Notes under the pieces: model-generated
The model's database searches: none
What the model saw: the letters and a program-made list of their open reading frames with translations, nothing else
What the model was told of the DNA's origin: nothing
Position numbers and translations under genes: made by a program
Part shown: positions 23,195 through 34,430 of the stretch, piece by piece
Numbering within the stretch: position 1 is the first letter of the stretch
Layout: each line of letters starts with the position of its first letter
Assembly: GCF_963082655.1 (NCBI RefSeq)
Contig: NC_081552.1
Coordinates: 65,959,247-66,023,246, forward strand
Origin: Stomoxys calcitrans
Lineage: Eukaryota; Arthropoda; Insecta; Diptera; Muscidae
Direction of reading: 5' to 3'
DNA: 64,000 nt

Positions 23195-23545
23195 ATAGTT
23201 TTTTGAAATCCGAACATTTATATACTAAAAAGTAGAAAATGCTACTTTCTTTATAGATTGAGCCAAGGCTTTAAAATTAGAAGACTATAAGAACTTGCGG
23301 TAGATATTGGATGACTGGATTTTTTTTTGAAATTCGTACGTTAACACCAAAACCGCACAAAATGGTACTTTCTTTTCAAGCTGAGCTTCAGCTCTGAAAT
23401 TTGGTATACAGGCATTCCTTAACAATAAGTATATGGCGAGTAGATTATTATTTTTTTTTTTTCTTTGAAATCTGTACATTTGGGGACCAAGAGTACAGAA
23501 TGGTACTTTTTGAGCGGTTGAGCTATAGCTTGAACAAATATTGAT
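23195..23545. repeat. Three degenerate tandem units of ~125-150 bp
   Basis: A phrase like 'cagaatggtactttttgagc' then 'gagctatagcttgaa' recurs as 'gaaaatgctactttctttat', 'aaaatggtactttcttttca' and 'cagaatggtactttttgagc', with poly-T before each unit. Not related to the Helentron monomers. Function unknown. Confidence 0.45.
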
Positions 23546-23930
23546 AAAATTGAGCATTAAAACATTTTGGGAAAGTATTACTAAAGTAATAAAAAAGTGT
23601 TGCTATTCTTGGTACTACATGGTACATACTTTATGAAAGTGGGCAGATATGTGAAGTTTCATACTCAGGTATGACAAGACTTCATAATTTTATAAACTGT
23701 GTGACTACATGGGCTTTCGGAAGTCCAACACTAAAATGCAGGCACTACTAAAAGGATGGTAGCGAAGCGGACCGGGGGAATACTAGTCTGTGTAATAAAC
23801 AAATATTCAAGGAACTTATGAACGGTTTTATATGTTTTTCTTCAATGTGTTACAAGCAAATGTACTAAATAATAGCAATCCCTCTGGCACAGTAGTGATG
23901 TTTGCTATAATTTCGAAACATAAGCATCTG
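23546..23930. other. Upstream region of the first host gene
   Basis: About 385 bp with no ORF or repeat recognised. It precedes the promoter elements at 23931-23988 and may hold further control sites that cannot be seen by eye. Confidence 0.35.
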
Positions 23931-23988
23931 CTTATCAGCAGACATTTAATCACTTATAAACAAATTAAATAAGAACAAAATTACCAGT
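23931..23988 (+). promoter_or_regulatory. Putative core promoter: GATA site, TATA box, initiator
   Basis: 'cttatcag' (23931-23938) is a GATA-factor site read on the minus strand (CTGATAAG). TATAAA lies at 23955-23960, and an initiator-like 'ccagt' at 23984-23988 puts the start A 31 nt downstream of the TATA box. The 5' UTR would be about 50 nt before the ATG at 24036. A GATA site this close suggests gut or fat-body-type control, by analogy only. Confidence 0.55.
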
Positions 23989-24035
23989 CTCTTTGCGAAC
24001 TGTTTTGAACACAGATCTACGTAAGGAACCCAAAA

Positions 24036-24828
24036 ATGAGAAGTATTTTGGGTAGTATTACTGTTTTCCAAATAATCGCTTGGTTTGGTGCTCTATCCGA
24101 CGCAGATACAGAGTTTGCATGTGCAATTAGAGAGGGAATTTTCATTGATGTTTTCACTTTAAAACATGGTGTTGAAAATTTGCAAGCCGATGTAGATGAT
24201 ATGTACAAAAAGTAAGTGAATAATTGAAATTCAAATTAGGTAGATTTTCAAAATGCCAATTCTTACTAGCACAAAAACCCAAATAAAAATTTTGGAGGAA
24301 CTTCAACAGCAACAAAATCACGTCATTTATAATACATGTGATAAAGTGACAACTCAAATCACTGAAACCTTCAAACAATACAATGGTATGGAGGGCCACC
24401 TAGACCACACATTGAAGGAAATTCAAGATGAGCAAAGTGCAATATTTGATAAAATAGTGCAACTTCAAGATCAAGCGGAACATTGCTTTCAAACATACGT
24501 TCATGATGTCATGGCGAAAACATTTGAAGGAGTTAAAAACAAGGTCGATAAATTTGAAGAGCAATTGGTTAATTTTGAATTAATGAAAGAATCAGTCCAT
24601 AAACAAAGGCAAGCCAAATGGCAAATATTAATGAGTGGGGAAAACTTTAAAATGGTACAGTCTATAAACGAAAGGTTATCCCAAAATCTACAGAAAATAA
24701 AAGACTATGAAAATTTCTTACTCAGCTTTCAAAATATAACAGATTTTGTAAATAGTTTGGCTACAAAAAGGAATTCCAAATATGATATATTGTTAAAAAC
24801 GGCCAAACTTCAAATGAAGAATTGGTAA
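24036..24828 (+). CDS. Secreted coiled-coil protein, 244 aa, two exons (paralogue 1)
   Basis: The start ATG (24036) has a fly-like Kozak context (cccaaaaATG). Exon 1 is 24036-24211, the intron is 24212-24269 (58 bp, GTAAGT...CTTACTAG) and exon 2 is 24270-24828. This is the only nearby acceptor I found that keeps the exon 2 frame open. The protein is 244 residues. Residues 1-23 form a signal peptide (MRSILGSITVFQIIAWFGAL core); the rest is charged, helix-rich and Gln/Lys/Glu-rich with coiled-coil character. Cysteines are at 29, 82 and 131, and there is an N-I-T glycosylation site near the C-terminus. There is no transmembrane segment after the signal and no known domain. Length, intron phase, intron position and the 49-residue Cys spacing match the gene at 53230-54026. 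Function unknown; secretion is inferred. Confidence 0.78.
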
Positions 24829-24856
24829 AAATTTGGAAAGATTAAAAAAAAACATA

Positions 24857-24862
24857 AATAAA
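24857..24862 (+). terminator. Polyadenylation signal AATAAA
   Basis: A canonical AATAAA lies 28 nt after the stop codon of the preceding gene, with T/G-rich sequence ('agtgtctc', 'gcttatgctttctt') downstream. It sets a short 3' UTR. Confidence 0.6.
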
Positions 24863-24904
24863 GTGTCTCAAAAAGAAATCTAAGTGCTTATGCTTTCTTT
24901 TTAT

Positions 24905-25065
24905 ATGCACTCATAGAAAAAGTCTGCTGAAAATAGCAAATGCTGTCTGCTGATTCTTAGTAGGTAAATTTGCTGCTATTACAGCAGTGGTTCCGCAATT
25001 TCAGAACAGCAGACTGACTGCTGAAAAGTCTATTGTTTGCTGAAAATGACTGCTGTCTAATTATG
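24905..25065. repeat. CTGCTG-rich dispersed repeat H, copy 1
   Basis: A run of 'gtctgctgaaaatagcaaat', 'tgctgctattacagcagtgg' and 'gcagactgactgctgaaaag', with many CTGCTG/CAGCAG words able to pair. Similar stretches occur at 37330-37520 and 42115-42290. No ORF. Confidence 0.5.
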
Positions 25066-25082
25066 AAGGGGATGTAAGAGGA

Positions 25083-25799
25083 AACAAGTAAGAGCATTAT
25101 AAGTTTTTCCGGGCCGAATCTTATACACCCTCCACCATGGATCGGATTTGTCGAGTTCAATGAATAAGGACTGAAAAGAATAATGAATACGGACTGTTAT
25201 GCTATTGGAGCTATATCAAGTTATAATCCGAATGGGAACATAAGTGAAGTGAATGCTGAACAATGTTGATATTTAGTCCATTTGGATAGGAATTGGGCCT
25301 TGTAGGCGCTCAAGAAGCTAAATTGGGAGATCGCTTTATATGGGAGTTGTATCAAGCTATAGATCTATTCAGACCATATTGGACACGTATGTTGAAGGTC
25401 ATGGGAGAAGCAGTTGAATAAAATTTCTGCCAAATCGGATGAGCATTGCTCAAGAGGTTCAAGAAGACAAGATTCCAGGTCGGTTTATATAGCAGCTATA
25501 TCAGGTTATAATTGATTTGAACCATATTTAGCATAGTTATGGAAAACTATAACGAAACATCAAGTCCAAAATTACAGCCAAATCGGATAAGAATTGCGCC
25601 ATCTAAAAGCTGGAGAAGTCAAGGTCCAAGATCGGTTTGTATGGCAGCTATATGAAGTTATGAACCTATTTAAACCATACTTAGCGCACGTTGGACGTGA
25701 CGCCAAAACACCAGGGGCAAAATTTCAGTCAAATCGGACCGGAACTATGCCCTCAAGAGGCTTCAGAAATTAAGACCAAAGGTCGGTTTATACGGCAGG
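25083..25799 (-). mobile_element. Helentron-like element, diverged A copy, 5' part missing
   Basis: 3' end at the left with 'acaagtaagagc', a mutated palindrome ('tttttccgggccgaatc') and 'ccctccaccatggatcgg'. Diverged monomers follow to 25799, where a hAT-like end starts. The tetranucleotide array and 5' terminus are absent. Confidence 0.7.
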
Positions 25800-26271
25800 C
25801 AGGGACGTAGCCAGGGGAGGGCCCTCGGGACCGAGCCCACCCAATAATCCAAAATGATTTTGTCTATAGAAAAAAAAAAATTTAATTAGTTTCTTCTGAA
25901 CACAAAATTTTAGTATAACTTCTTAAAATGACAAAAATTCATATGCATATCTAATATTCTACACAGACTAAATTTTGATAATATTTTTTAGTGACATGTT
26001 TTCAAAACAAATTGTGATGAAATTTTTTTCTAAAGTGAAAATTTCAGCGTACAATTTTAAAGTCATAACTTTATCAAATTTTTTCTAAAGATAAAATTTT
26101 AGCTGTTCAGCGTAACATTATTTTGAGCCCGGGCCGAACCCCCCTCAAAAGTATTTTTTTAAAGACACAATTTCATTACTATTTTTTTGTGCCTGCTCAA
26201 TGCATATTGCGACGCAACATTTTGCTCAAATATTTTTATCTCAAATAGAAACAAAACCAAGATGAACAAGT
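25800..26271. mobile_element. hAT-like terminus followed by AT-rich degenerate sequence
   Basis: 'cagggacgtagccagg' at 25800 equals the start at 21207. G-rich sequence follows, then A/T-rich words ('tttttctaaagataaaattt') like those at 55230-55265. No transposase was found and no inverted right end seen. The element is incomplete or its limits are unclear. Confidence 0.35.
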
Positions 26272-27431
26272 AAGAACGTGCTAAGTTTGGCCGGGCCGAA
26301 TCTTATATACCCTTCACCATGGATCGAATTGGTCGAGTTCTTTGCGCAGTGTGTCGTTTTAGGCAAAACAAAAAATAATGAATAAGAACTGTTATGCTAT
26401 TGTAGCTATAGCAAGTTAAAGTCCGATTCGGACCATAAATGAGTTAAATGCAGAACATTGTTGAAGTCAATGTGCAATATTTGAGTCCATTCGGATAAAA
26501 GTTGCGCCTTGTAGGGGCTTAAGAAGCAAAATCGGGAGATAGATTTCTATGGGAGCTGTATCAAGATACTGATTGATTCAGACTATATCGGACACGTATG
26601 TTGAAGGTTATGAGAGAAGCCGTTGTACAAAATTTCTGCCAAATCGGATGAGAATTGCGCCGTCTAAAGGCTCAAGAAATCAAGATCGCAGATCGGCTTA
26701 TAGGGCGGATATATCAAGTTATCTGCTGATGTACTCCACACTTAGCATAGTTGTTGAAAATCATAACAAAACACCTCATGCAAAACTTCAGCCAAATCGG
26801 ATGAGAATTGCGCCCTCCAGCGACTCAAGAAGTCGTGTTCCAAGATCGGTTTATATGGCAGCTATACCAGATTATTAACTGATTTAAATCATACTAAGCA
26901 CAGTTGTTGGAAGTGATACCGAAAAACAACGTGCAAAATGACAGCAAAATCGGATAAGAATTTCGCCCTCTAAAAGCTGAAGAATTCAAGACCCATGATC
27001 GGTTTATATGGCGGCTATATCAGGTTATGAACCTATTTGAACCCTATTTAGCACAGTTATTGGAGGTGACACCAAAACTCTACTTTTAAAATTTCAGTCA
27101 TATTGCGCCTTCTAGCATGTTTAAAAGTTAAGACCTAAGATCTTTTTATATGGCAGCTATATCAAAACATGGACCGATTTGGCCCATTTACAATCCTACC
27201 CACCTACACCATTAACAAGTAAATGTACAAAATTTCGAGCGCATGCCTTTACTCCTTCGAAAGTAAGCGTGCTTTCGACAGACATACGGACGGACATGGC
27301 TAGATCGACTTAAACTGACATGACGATCAAGAATATATATACTTTACGGGGTCTTTGACGCATATTTCCAGGTGTTACAAATAGTATGACGAAATTAGTA
27401 TACCCCTATCCTATGGTGGAGGATACAATTA
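26272..27431 (-). mobile_element. Helentron-like element, diverged A copy, complete
   Basis: Termini 'acaagtaagaacg' and 'cctatggtggaggatac' are present. The palindrome has one change ('tttggccgggccgaatc'), and the tetranucleotide array is reduced to 'gacatacggacggacatgg'. Several monomers lie between. Overall divergence is higher than for 11441-12950. Confidence 0.78.
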
Positions 27432-27536
27432 TTACAAAAAATAATGTACAAAATGAATTTGTTTTTATGTAAAGATAAAACTTGAAAAATAATTTTTTGT
27501 GAATGCAACATTTTGTTGAAGTCTTTATATATAACA

Positions 27537-30266
27537 AGTAAAAAGGCGTTAAGTTAGGCCGGGCCGAACTTTGGATACCCACCACCTCGGGTATATATGT
27601 AAACCACCTTTCATCAAAATTGGGTGAAAATTGCATACCTAATGTTCCATAGCAGTTATATAGAAATATGATCCGATTTGGACCAAATACTATTAGATAC
27701 AAGTCATTGTTCAATTGTGTATAACAAAATATTGGTCTTTTTAGTAGCTATTTCTTAAAATAAACCGCCTAACATAAGTCACTGTGTCAAATTGAAATCG
27801 GATTGTAAATGCACCTTTTATGGAAGCAGGACTACATGGCAGCTATATCCAAATCTGCACCGATTTGAGTTAAGTTGCAGAAAAATGTCGAAGAGTCTTA
27901 CACAACGCACTGTCCCAAATATCAGCGAAATCGGACAATAAATGCGCCTTTTATGGCCCCAAAACCGAGAGTTCAGTCTATATAGCAGCTATATCCAAAT
28001 CTGGACTGATCTGTGCCATATTGCAGAAGTATGTCAAGGGGCATAACTTAACTCACTGTCCCAAATTTCGGCGACATCGGGCAATAAATGCGCTTTTCAT
28101 GGGCCCAAAACCTTAAATCGAGAGTTCGATCTATATGACAGCTATATCCAAATCTGAACCGAATCTGACGAAGGATGTCGAAAGGCCTAACACAACTCAC
28201 TGTCCTAAATTTCAGCAAATTCGGATAATAAATGTGGCTTTTATGGGCCTAAGACCTTAAATCGGAGGATCGGTCTATATGGCAGCTATATCCAAATCTG
28301 GACCGATCTGGGCCAAATTGACGAAGGATGTCGAAAGGCCTAACACAACTCACTGTCCTAAATTTCAGCAAAATCGGATAATAAATGTGGCTTTGATGGG
28401 CCTAAGACCCTAAATCGGAAGATCGGTATATATGGCAACAATATCAAAATCCGGGCCGATCTGGGCCAAATTGACGAAGGATGTCGAAGGGCCTAACACA
28501 ACTCACTGTCTCAAATTTCAGCAAAATCGGATAATAAGACCCTTAATCGGAGGATCGGTCTATATGGCAGCTATATCCAAATCTGAACCAATCTGGGCCA
28601 AATTGAGGAATGATGTCGAAGGGCCTAACACAACTCACTGTCCTAAATTTCAGCAAAATCGGATAATAAATGTAGCTTTTATGGGCTTAAGACCCTAAAT
28701 CGGAGGATCGGTCTATATGGCAGCTATATTGAAATCTAGACCGATCTGAGCCAAATTAACGAAGAATGCCGAAGGGCCTAGCACAACTCACTGTCTTAAA
28801 TTCCAGCAAAATCGGATCATAAATGTGGCTTTTATGGGCCCATGACCCTAAATCTGGGGATCGGTTTATATGTCAGCTATATCCAAACCTGGACCGATCT
28901 GGTCTGAACAATTAACGAAGGACGTTCGGGGACCTTACAAAACTCTCTGTCCTAAATTTCAGCATAATCGGATAATAAATGTGGCTTTACGGGCCTAAGA
29001 CCCTAAATCGGCCGATCGGTCTATATGGGGGCTATATCAAAACATAGTCCGATATAGCCCATCTTCGAACTTAACCTGCTTAAGAACAAAAAAAGAACCT
29101 GTGCAAAATTTAAGCTCAATATCTCTGTTTCTATACCCACCACCGACGGATGGGGGTATATTCATTTTGTCATTCCGTTTGCAACACATCGAAATATCCA
29201 TTTCCGACCCTATAAAGTATATATATTCTTGATCAGCGTAAAAATCTAAGACGAACTAAGACTATATCTTGATATAGCCCCCATATAGACCGATCCTCCG
29301 ATTGAGGGTCTTAGGCCCATAACACCCACTTTTATTATCGCATTTTGCTGAAATTTGGGACAGTGAGTTATCTTGGGCCCTTCAACGTCCTTCGTCAATT
29401 TGGCCCAGATCGGTCCAGATTTGGATATAGCTGCCATATAGACCGATCCTCCGATTAAGGGTCATAGGCCCATAAAGCCACATTTATTATCCGATTTTGC
29501 TGAAATTTGGGACAGTACGTTGTCTTAAGCCGTTCGACATCCTCCGTCAATATGGCTCAGATCGGTTCAGATTTGGATATAGTTGCCATATAGACCGATC
29601 TCTCGGTTTTAGGTTTTGGGGCCATAAAAGGCGCATTTATTGTCCGAAATTTGGGACAGCTAAGTTAAGCCCCTCCACATATTTCTGCAATTTGGTCTAG
29701 ATCGATCAAGATTTGCATATAGCTGCCATATGGACCGATCTCTTGATTTGAAGTCTTGGCCCCATAAAAGTCGCTTTTTTTAATCCGATTGCACAGAAAT
29801 TTGACACACTGACTTATGTTGGGCTTTTCGACATCCGTGTCGTATATAGATCAGATCAGTTTATTTTAAGATATAGCTACTAAAAAGACCGATATTTTGT
29901 TATATACAATTGAACAATGACTTTTACTTATTAGTATTTGGTACAAATCGGAACATATATTGATATAGCTGCTGGGGGGCATAAGGTATGAGTATTGCAC
30001 CGGATTTTGAAGAAAGGTGGTTTGCATATATATCCGAGGTGGTGGGTATCCGAAGTTCGGCCCGGCCAAACTTAACGCCTTTTTACTTTTTAAAGACTGT
30101 AGCTTGACTTCAACAGACAGACGGTCAGACGGACATGTCTAGATCGTTTTAGATTTTTACGCTGATCAAGAATATATACTTTATGGGGTCGGAAATGGAT
30201 ATTTCGATGTGTTGCAAACGGAATGACAAAATGAATATACCCCCATCCTTCGGTGGTGGGTATAAA
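27537..30266 (-). mobile_element. Helentron-like element, family B, split by a second B element
   Basis: The left part 27537-29130 has the 3' end (palindrome with one change at 27555-27570) and about nine B monomers, ending 'ctcaatatctctgttt'. The right part 30089-30266 resumes 'aaagactgtagcttgactt' and runs through the GGAC array to 'cggtggtgggtataaaaa'. In the uninterrupted copy at 9852 the words 'atctctatttttgaagactg' are contiguous, so 29131-30088 is a later insertion. Confidence 0.85.
29131..30088 (+). mobile_element. Helentron-like element, family B, complete, nested
   Basis: Inserted in opposite orientation into the T-tract of another B element. It starts 'ctatacccaccaccgacgga' and ends with 'ttcggcccggccaaa' and 'gcctttttactt'. 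Only Ts surround it and no target duplication is needed, as expected of a Helentron (T|T insertion). It lacks the long GGAC array. Confidence 0.85.
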
Positions 30267-30410
30267 AATGAATTTGTGTTTGTTTGTTTGTTTACTAGTG
30301 GGTTTGTAAATTTGTTTGTTCCGTATAGACTCAAAAACGGCTAAACCGATTTCTTTGAAATTTTCACAGATTGTGGGGAGTGGTCCGGAAGGAGCAATAG
30401 GCTATATAAT
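30267..30410. repeat. Dispersed repeat D, copy 3 (inverted)
   Basis: Inverse of 199-305 and 1874-2030 ('ttgttccgtatagactcaaa', 'gaaattttcacagattgtgg'). It lies between a B and an A 5' terminus. The junction with the A element is identical to that at 185-205. Confidence 0.6.
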
Positions 30411-31002
30411 TTTTATACCCTCCACCATAAGATGGGGGGTATACTAATTTCGTCATTCTGATTGTAACTACTAGAAATATTCGTCTGAGACCCCATGAAG
30501 TATATATATTCTTGATCGTCGTGAAATTTTATATCGATCTAGCCATGTCCGTCCGTCTGTCCGTCCGTCCGTCCGTCCGTCTGTCTGTCGAAAGCACGCT
30601 AACTTCCTAAGGAGTAAAGCTAGCCGCTTGAAATTTTTCACAAATACTTCTTATTAGTGTAGGTCGGTTGGTATTGTAAATGGGCCATATCGGTCCATGT
30701 TTTGATATAGCTGCCATATAAACCGATATGGGGTCTTGACTTCTTGAGCCTCTATAGTGCGCAATTCTTATCCGATTGGAATGAAATTTTGCACGACGTG
30801 TTTTGTTACGATATCCAACAACTGTGCCAAGTATGGTTCAAATCGGTCCATAACCTTATAAGCTGTCATATAAACCGATCTTGGGTCTTGACTTCTTGAG
30901 CCTCTAGAGGGCGCAATTCCTATCCGATTTGAATGAATTTTGGCATGTAGTATTTTGTTATGATATCCAACAACTGTGCCAAATATGGTTCAAATCGGTT
31001 CA
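30411..31002 (+). mobile_element. Helentron-like element, family A, 3' part missing
   Basis: Intact 5' end (tataccctccaccataag), GTCCGTCTGTCC array at 30546-30590, then three monomers. It stops at 31002 against a B 5'-end fragment. Confidence 0.8.
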
Positions 31003-31052
31003 TGCAAACGGAATGACAAAATGAATATACCCCCATCCTACGGTGGTAGGTA
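31003..31052 (-). mobile_element. Helentron-like family B, 5'-terminal fragment
   Basis: 'gcaaacggaatgacaaaatg' to 'cggtggtaggtataa' is only the last 50 bp of a B element, sandwiched between two A elements. Confidence 0.7.
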
Positions 31053-32699
31053 TAACAAGTAAAAGCGTGCTAAGTTCGGCAGGGCCGAATCTTATATACC
31101 CTCCACCATGGATCGCATTTGTCGAGTTCTTTTCCCGGCATCTCTTCTTAGGCAAAAAAGGATATAAGAAAAGAGTTGCTCTGCTATTAAAACGATATCA
31201 AGATATGGTCCGGTTCGGACCACAATTAAATTATATGTTGGAGACCTGTGTAAAATTTCAGCCAATTCGTATAAGAATTGCACCCATTGGGGCTCACGAA
31301 GTAAAATAGAGAGAACGATTTATATGGGATCTGTATCGGGCTATAGACCAATTCAGACCATAATAAACAACGTTTGTTGATGGTCATGAGAGGATCCATC
31401 GTACAAAATTTCAGGCATATCGGACAAGAATTGCACACTCTAGAGGCTCAAGAAGTCAAGACCCAAGATCGGTTTATATGACAGCTATATCAGGTTATGG
31501 TCCGATTTGAACCATACTTGGCACAGTTGTTGGATATCGTAACAAAATACGTCGTGCAAAAATTCATTCCAATCGGATAGGAATTGCGCCCTCTAGAGGC
31601 TCAAGAAGTCAAGACCCAAGATCGGTTTATATGACAGCAATATCAGGTTATGGTCCGATTTGAACCATACTTGGCACAGTTGTTGGATATCGTAACAAAA
31701 TACGTCGTGCAAAAATTCATTCCAATCGGATAGGAATTGCGCCCTCTAAAAGCTCAAGAAGTCAAATCCCCAGATCGGTTTATATGACAGCTATATCAGG
31801 TTATGGACCGATTTGAACCATACTTAGCACAATTGTTGGATATCATAACGAAATACTTCGTGCAAAAATTCATTCAAATCGGATAAGAATTGTGCCCTCT
31901 AGAGGCTCAAGAAGTCAAGACCCAAGATTGGTTTATATGGCAGCTATATCAGGTTATGGACCGATTTAAACCATACTTGGCACAGTAGTTGGGTATCATA
32001 ACAAAACACGTCGTGCAATATTTCATTTCAATCGGATAAGAATTGCGCACTCTAGAGGCTCAAGAATTCAAGACCCAAGATCGGTTTATATGGCAGCTAT
32101 ATCAGGTTATTGACCGACTTCAACCATACTTGGCACAATTGTTGGATATAATAACAAAACACGTCGTGCAAAATTTCATTCTGATCGGATAAGAATTGCG
32201 CACGCTAGAGGCTCAAGAAGTCAAGACCCAAGATCGGTTTATATGGCAGCTATATCAGGTTATGGACCGATTTGAACCATACTTGGCACAGTTGTTGGAT
32301 GTCATAACAAAACACGTCGTGCAAATTTTCATTCTTATCGGTTAAGAATTGCGCACGCCAGAGGCTCAAGAAGTCAAGACCCTAGATCGGTTTATATGGC
32401 AGCTATATCAAAACATGGACCGATATGGCCCATTTACAATACCAACCGACCTACACTAATAAGAAGTATTTGTGCAAAATTTCAAGCGGCTAGCTTTACT
32501 CCTTCGGAAGTTAGCGTGCTTTCGACAGACAGACGGACGGACGGACGGACAGACGGACGGACATGGCTAGATCGACATAAAATGTCACGACGATCAATAA
32601 TATATATACTTTATGGGGTCTCAGACGAATATTTCGAGTAGTTACTAACAGAATGACGAAATTAGTATACCCCCCATCTTATGGTGGAGGGTATAAAAA
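31053..32699 (-). mobile_element. Helentron-like element, family A, complete
   Basis: Has both termini, a nearly perfect palindrome ('gttcggcagggccgaatc'), about nine monomers and a short GGAC array at 32530-32560. It is followed after 3 bp by another copy in the same orientation. Confidence 0.85.
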
Positions 32700-34017
32700 T
32701 AAAACAAGTAAAAGCGTGCTAAGTTCGGCCGGGCCGAATCTTATATACCCTCCACCATGGATCGCATTTGTCGAGTTCTTTTCCCGGCATCTCTTCTTAG
32801 TCAAAAAAGGATATAAGAAAAGAGTTGCTCTGCTATTAAAACGATATCAAGATATGGTCCGGTTTGGACCACAATTAAATTATATGTTGGAGACCTGTGA
32901 AAAATTTCAGCCAATTCGTATAAGAATTGCGCCCATTGGGGCTCACGAAGTAAAATAGAGAGAACGATTTATATGGGATCTGTATCGGGCTATAGACTGA
33001 TTCAGAACATAATAAACACGTTTGTTGATGGTCATGAGAGGATACGTCGTACAAAATTTCAGGCATATCGGATAATAATTGCGACCTCTAGGGGTCAAGA
33101 AGTCAAGATCCCAGATCGGTTTATATGACAGCTATATCAGGTTATAAACCGATTTGAACCTTATTTGACACAGTTGTTGAAAGTAAAAATAAAATACGTC
33201 GTGCAAAATTTCAGCCAAATCGGATAGAAATTGCGCCCTCTAGAAGCTCAAGAAGTCAAATCCCCAGATCTGTTTATATGACAGCTATGTTAGGTTATGG
33301 ACCGATTTGAACCATACTTGGCACAGATGTTGGATATCACGACGAAATACTTCGTGCTAAAACTCATTCAAATCGGATAAGAATTGTGCCCTCTAGAGGC
33401 TCAAGAAGTCAAGACCCAAGATCGGTTTATATGGCAGCTATATCAGGTTATGAACCGATTTAAACCATACTTGGCACTGTTGTTGGGTATCATAACAAAA
33501 CACGTCGTGCGAAATTCCATTCCAATCGGATAAGAATTGCGCCCTCTAGAGGCTTAAGAAATCAAGACTCAAGATCGGTTTATATGGCAGCTATATCAGG
33601 TTATGAACCGATTTGAACCATACTTGGCACAGTTGTTGGATATAATAACAAAACACGTCGTGCAAAATTTCATTCCAATCGGATAAGAATTGCGCACTCT
33701 AGAGGCTCAAGAAGTCAAGACCCAAGATCGGTTTATATGGCAGCTATATCCGGTTATGGACCGATTTGAACCATACTTGGCACAGTTGTTGGATGTCATA
33801 ACAAAACACGTGCAAAATTTTATCCCAATCGGATTAGAATTGCGCACTCTAGAGGCTCAAGAAGTCAAGATTCAAGATCGGTTTATATGGCAGCTATATC
33901 AAAACATCGACCGATATGGCCCATTTACAATACCAACCGACCTACACTAATAAGAAGTATTTGTGCAAAATTTCAAGCGGCTAGCTTTACTCCTTCGGAA
34001 GTTAGCGTGCTTTCGAC

Positions 34018-34427
<410 letters not shown>

Positions 34428-34430
34428 CCA

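Noticed and set aside
24253..24828. The first host gene as a single-exon ORF starting at 24253
   Set aside because: That ATG lies inside the predicted 58-bp intron. The upstream exon supplies a signal peptide and the join keeps the frame.
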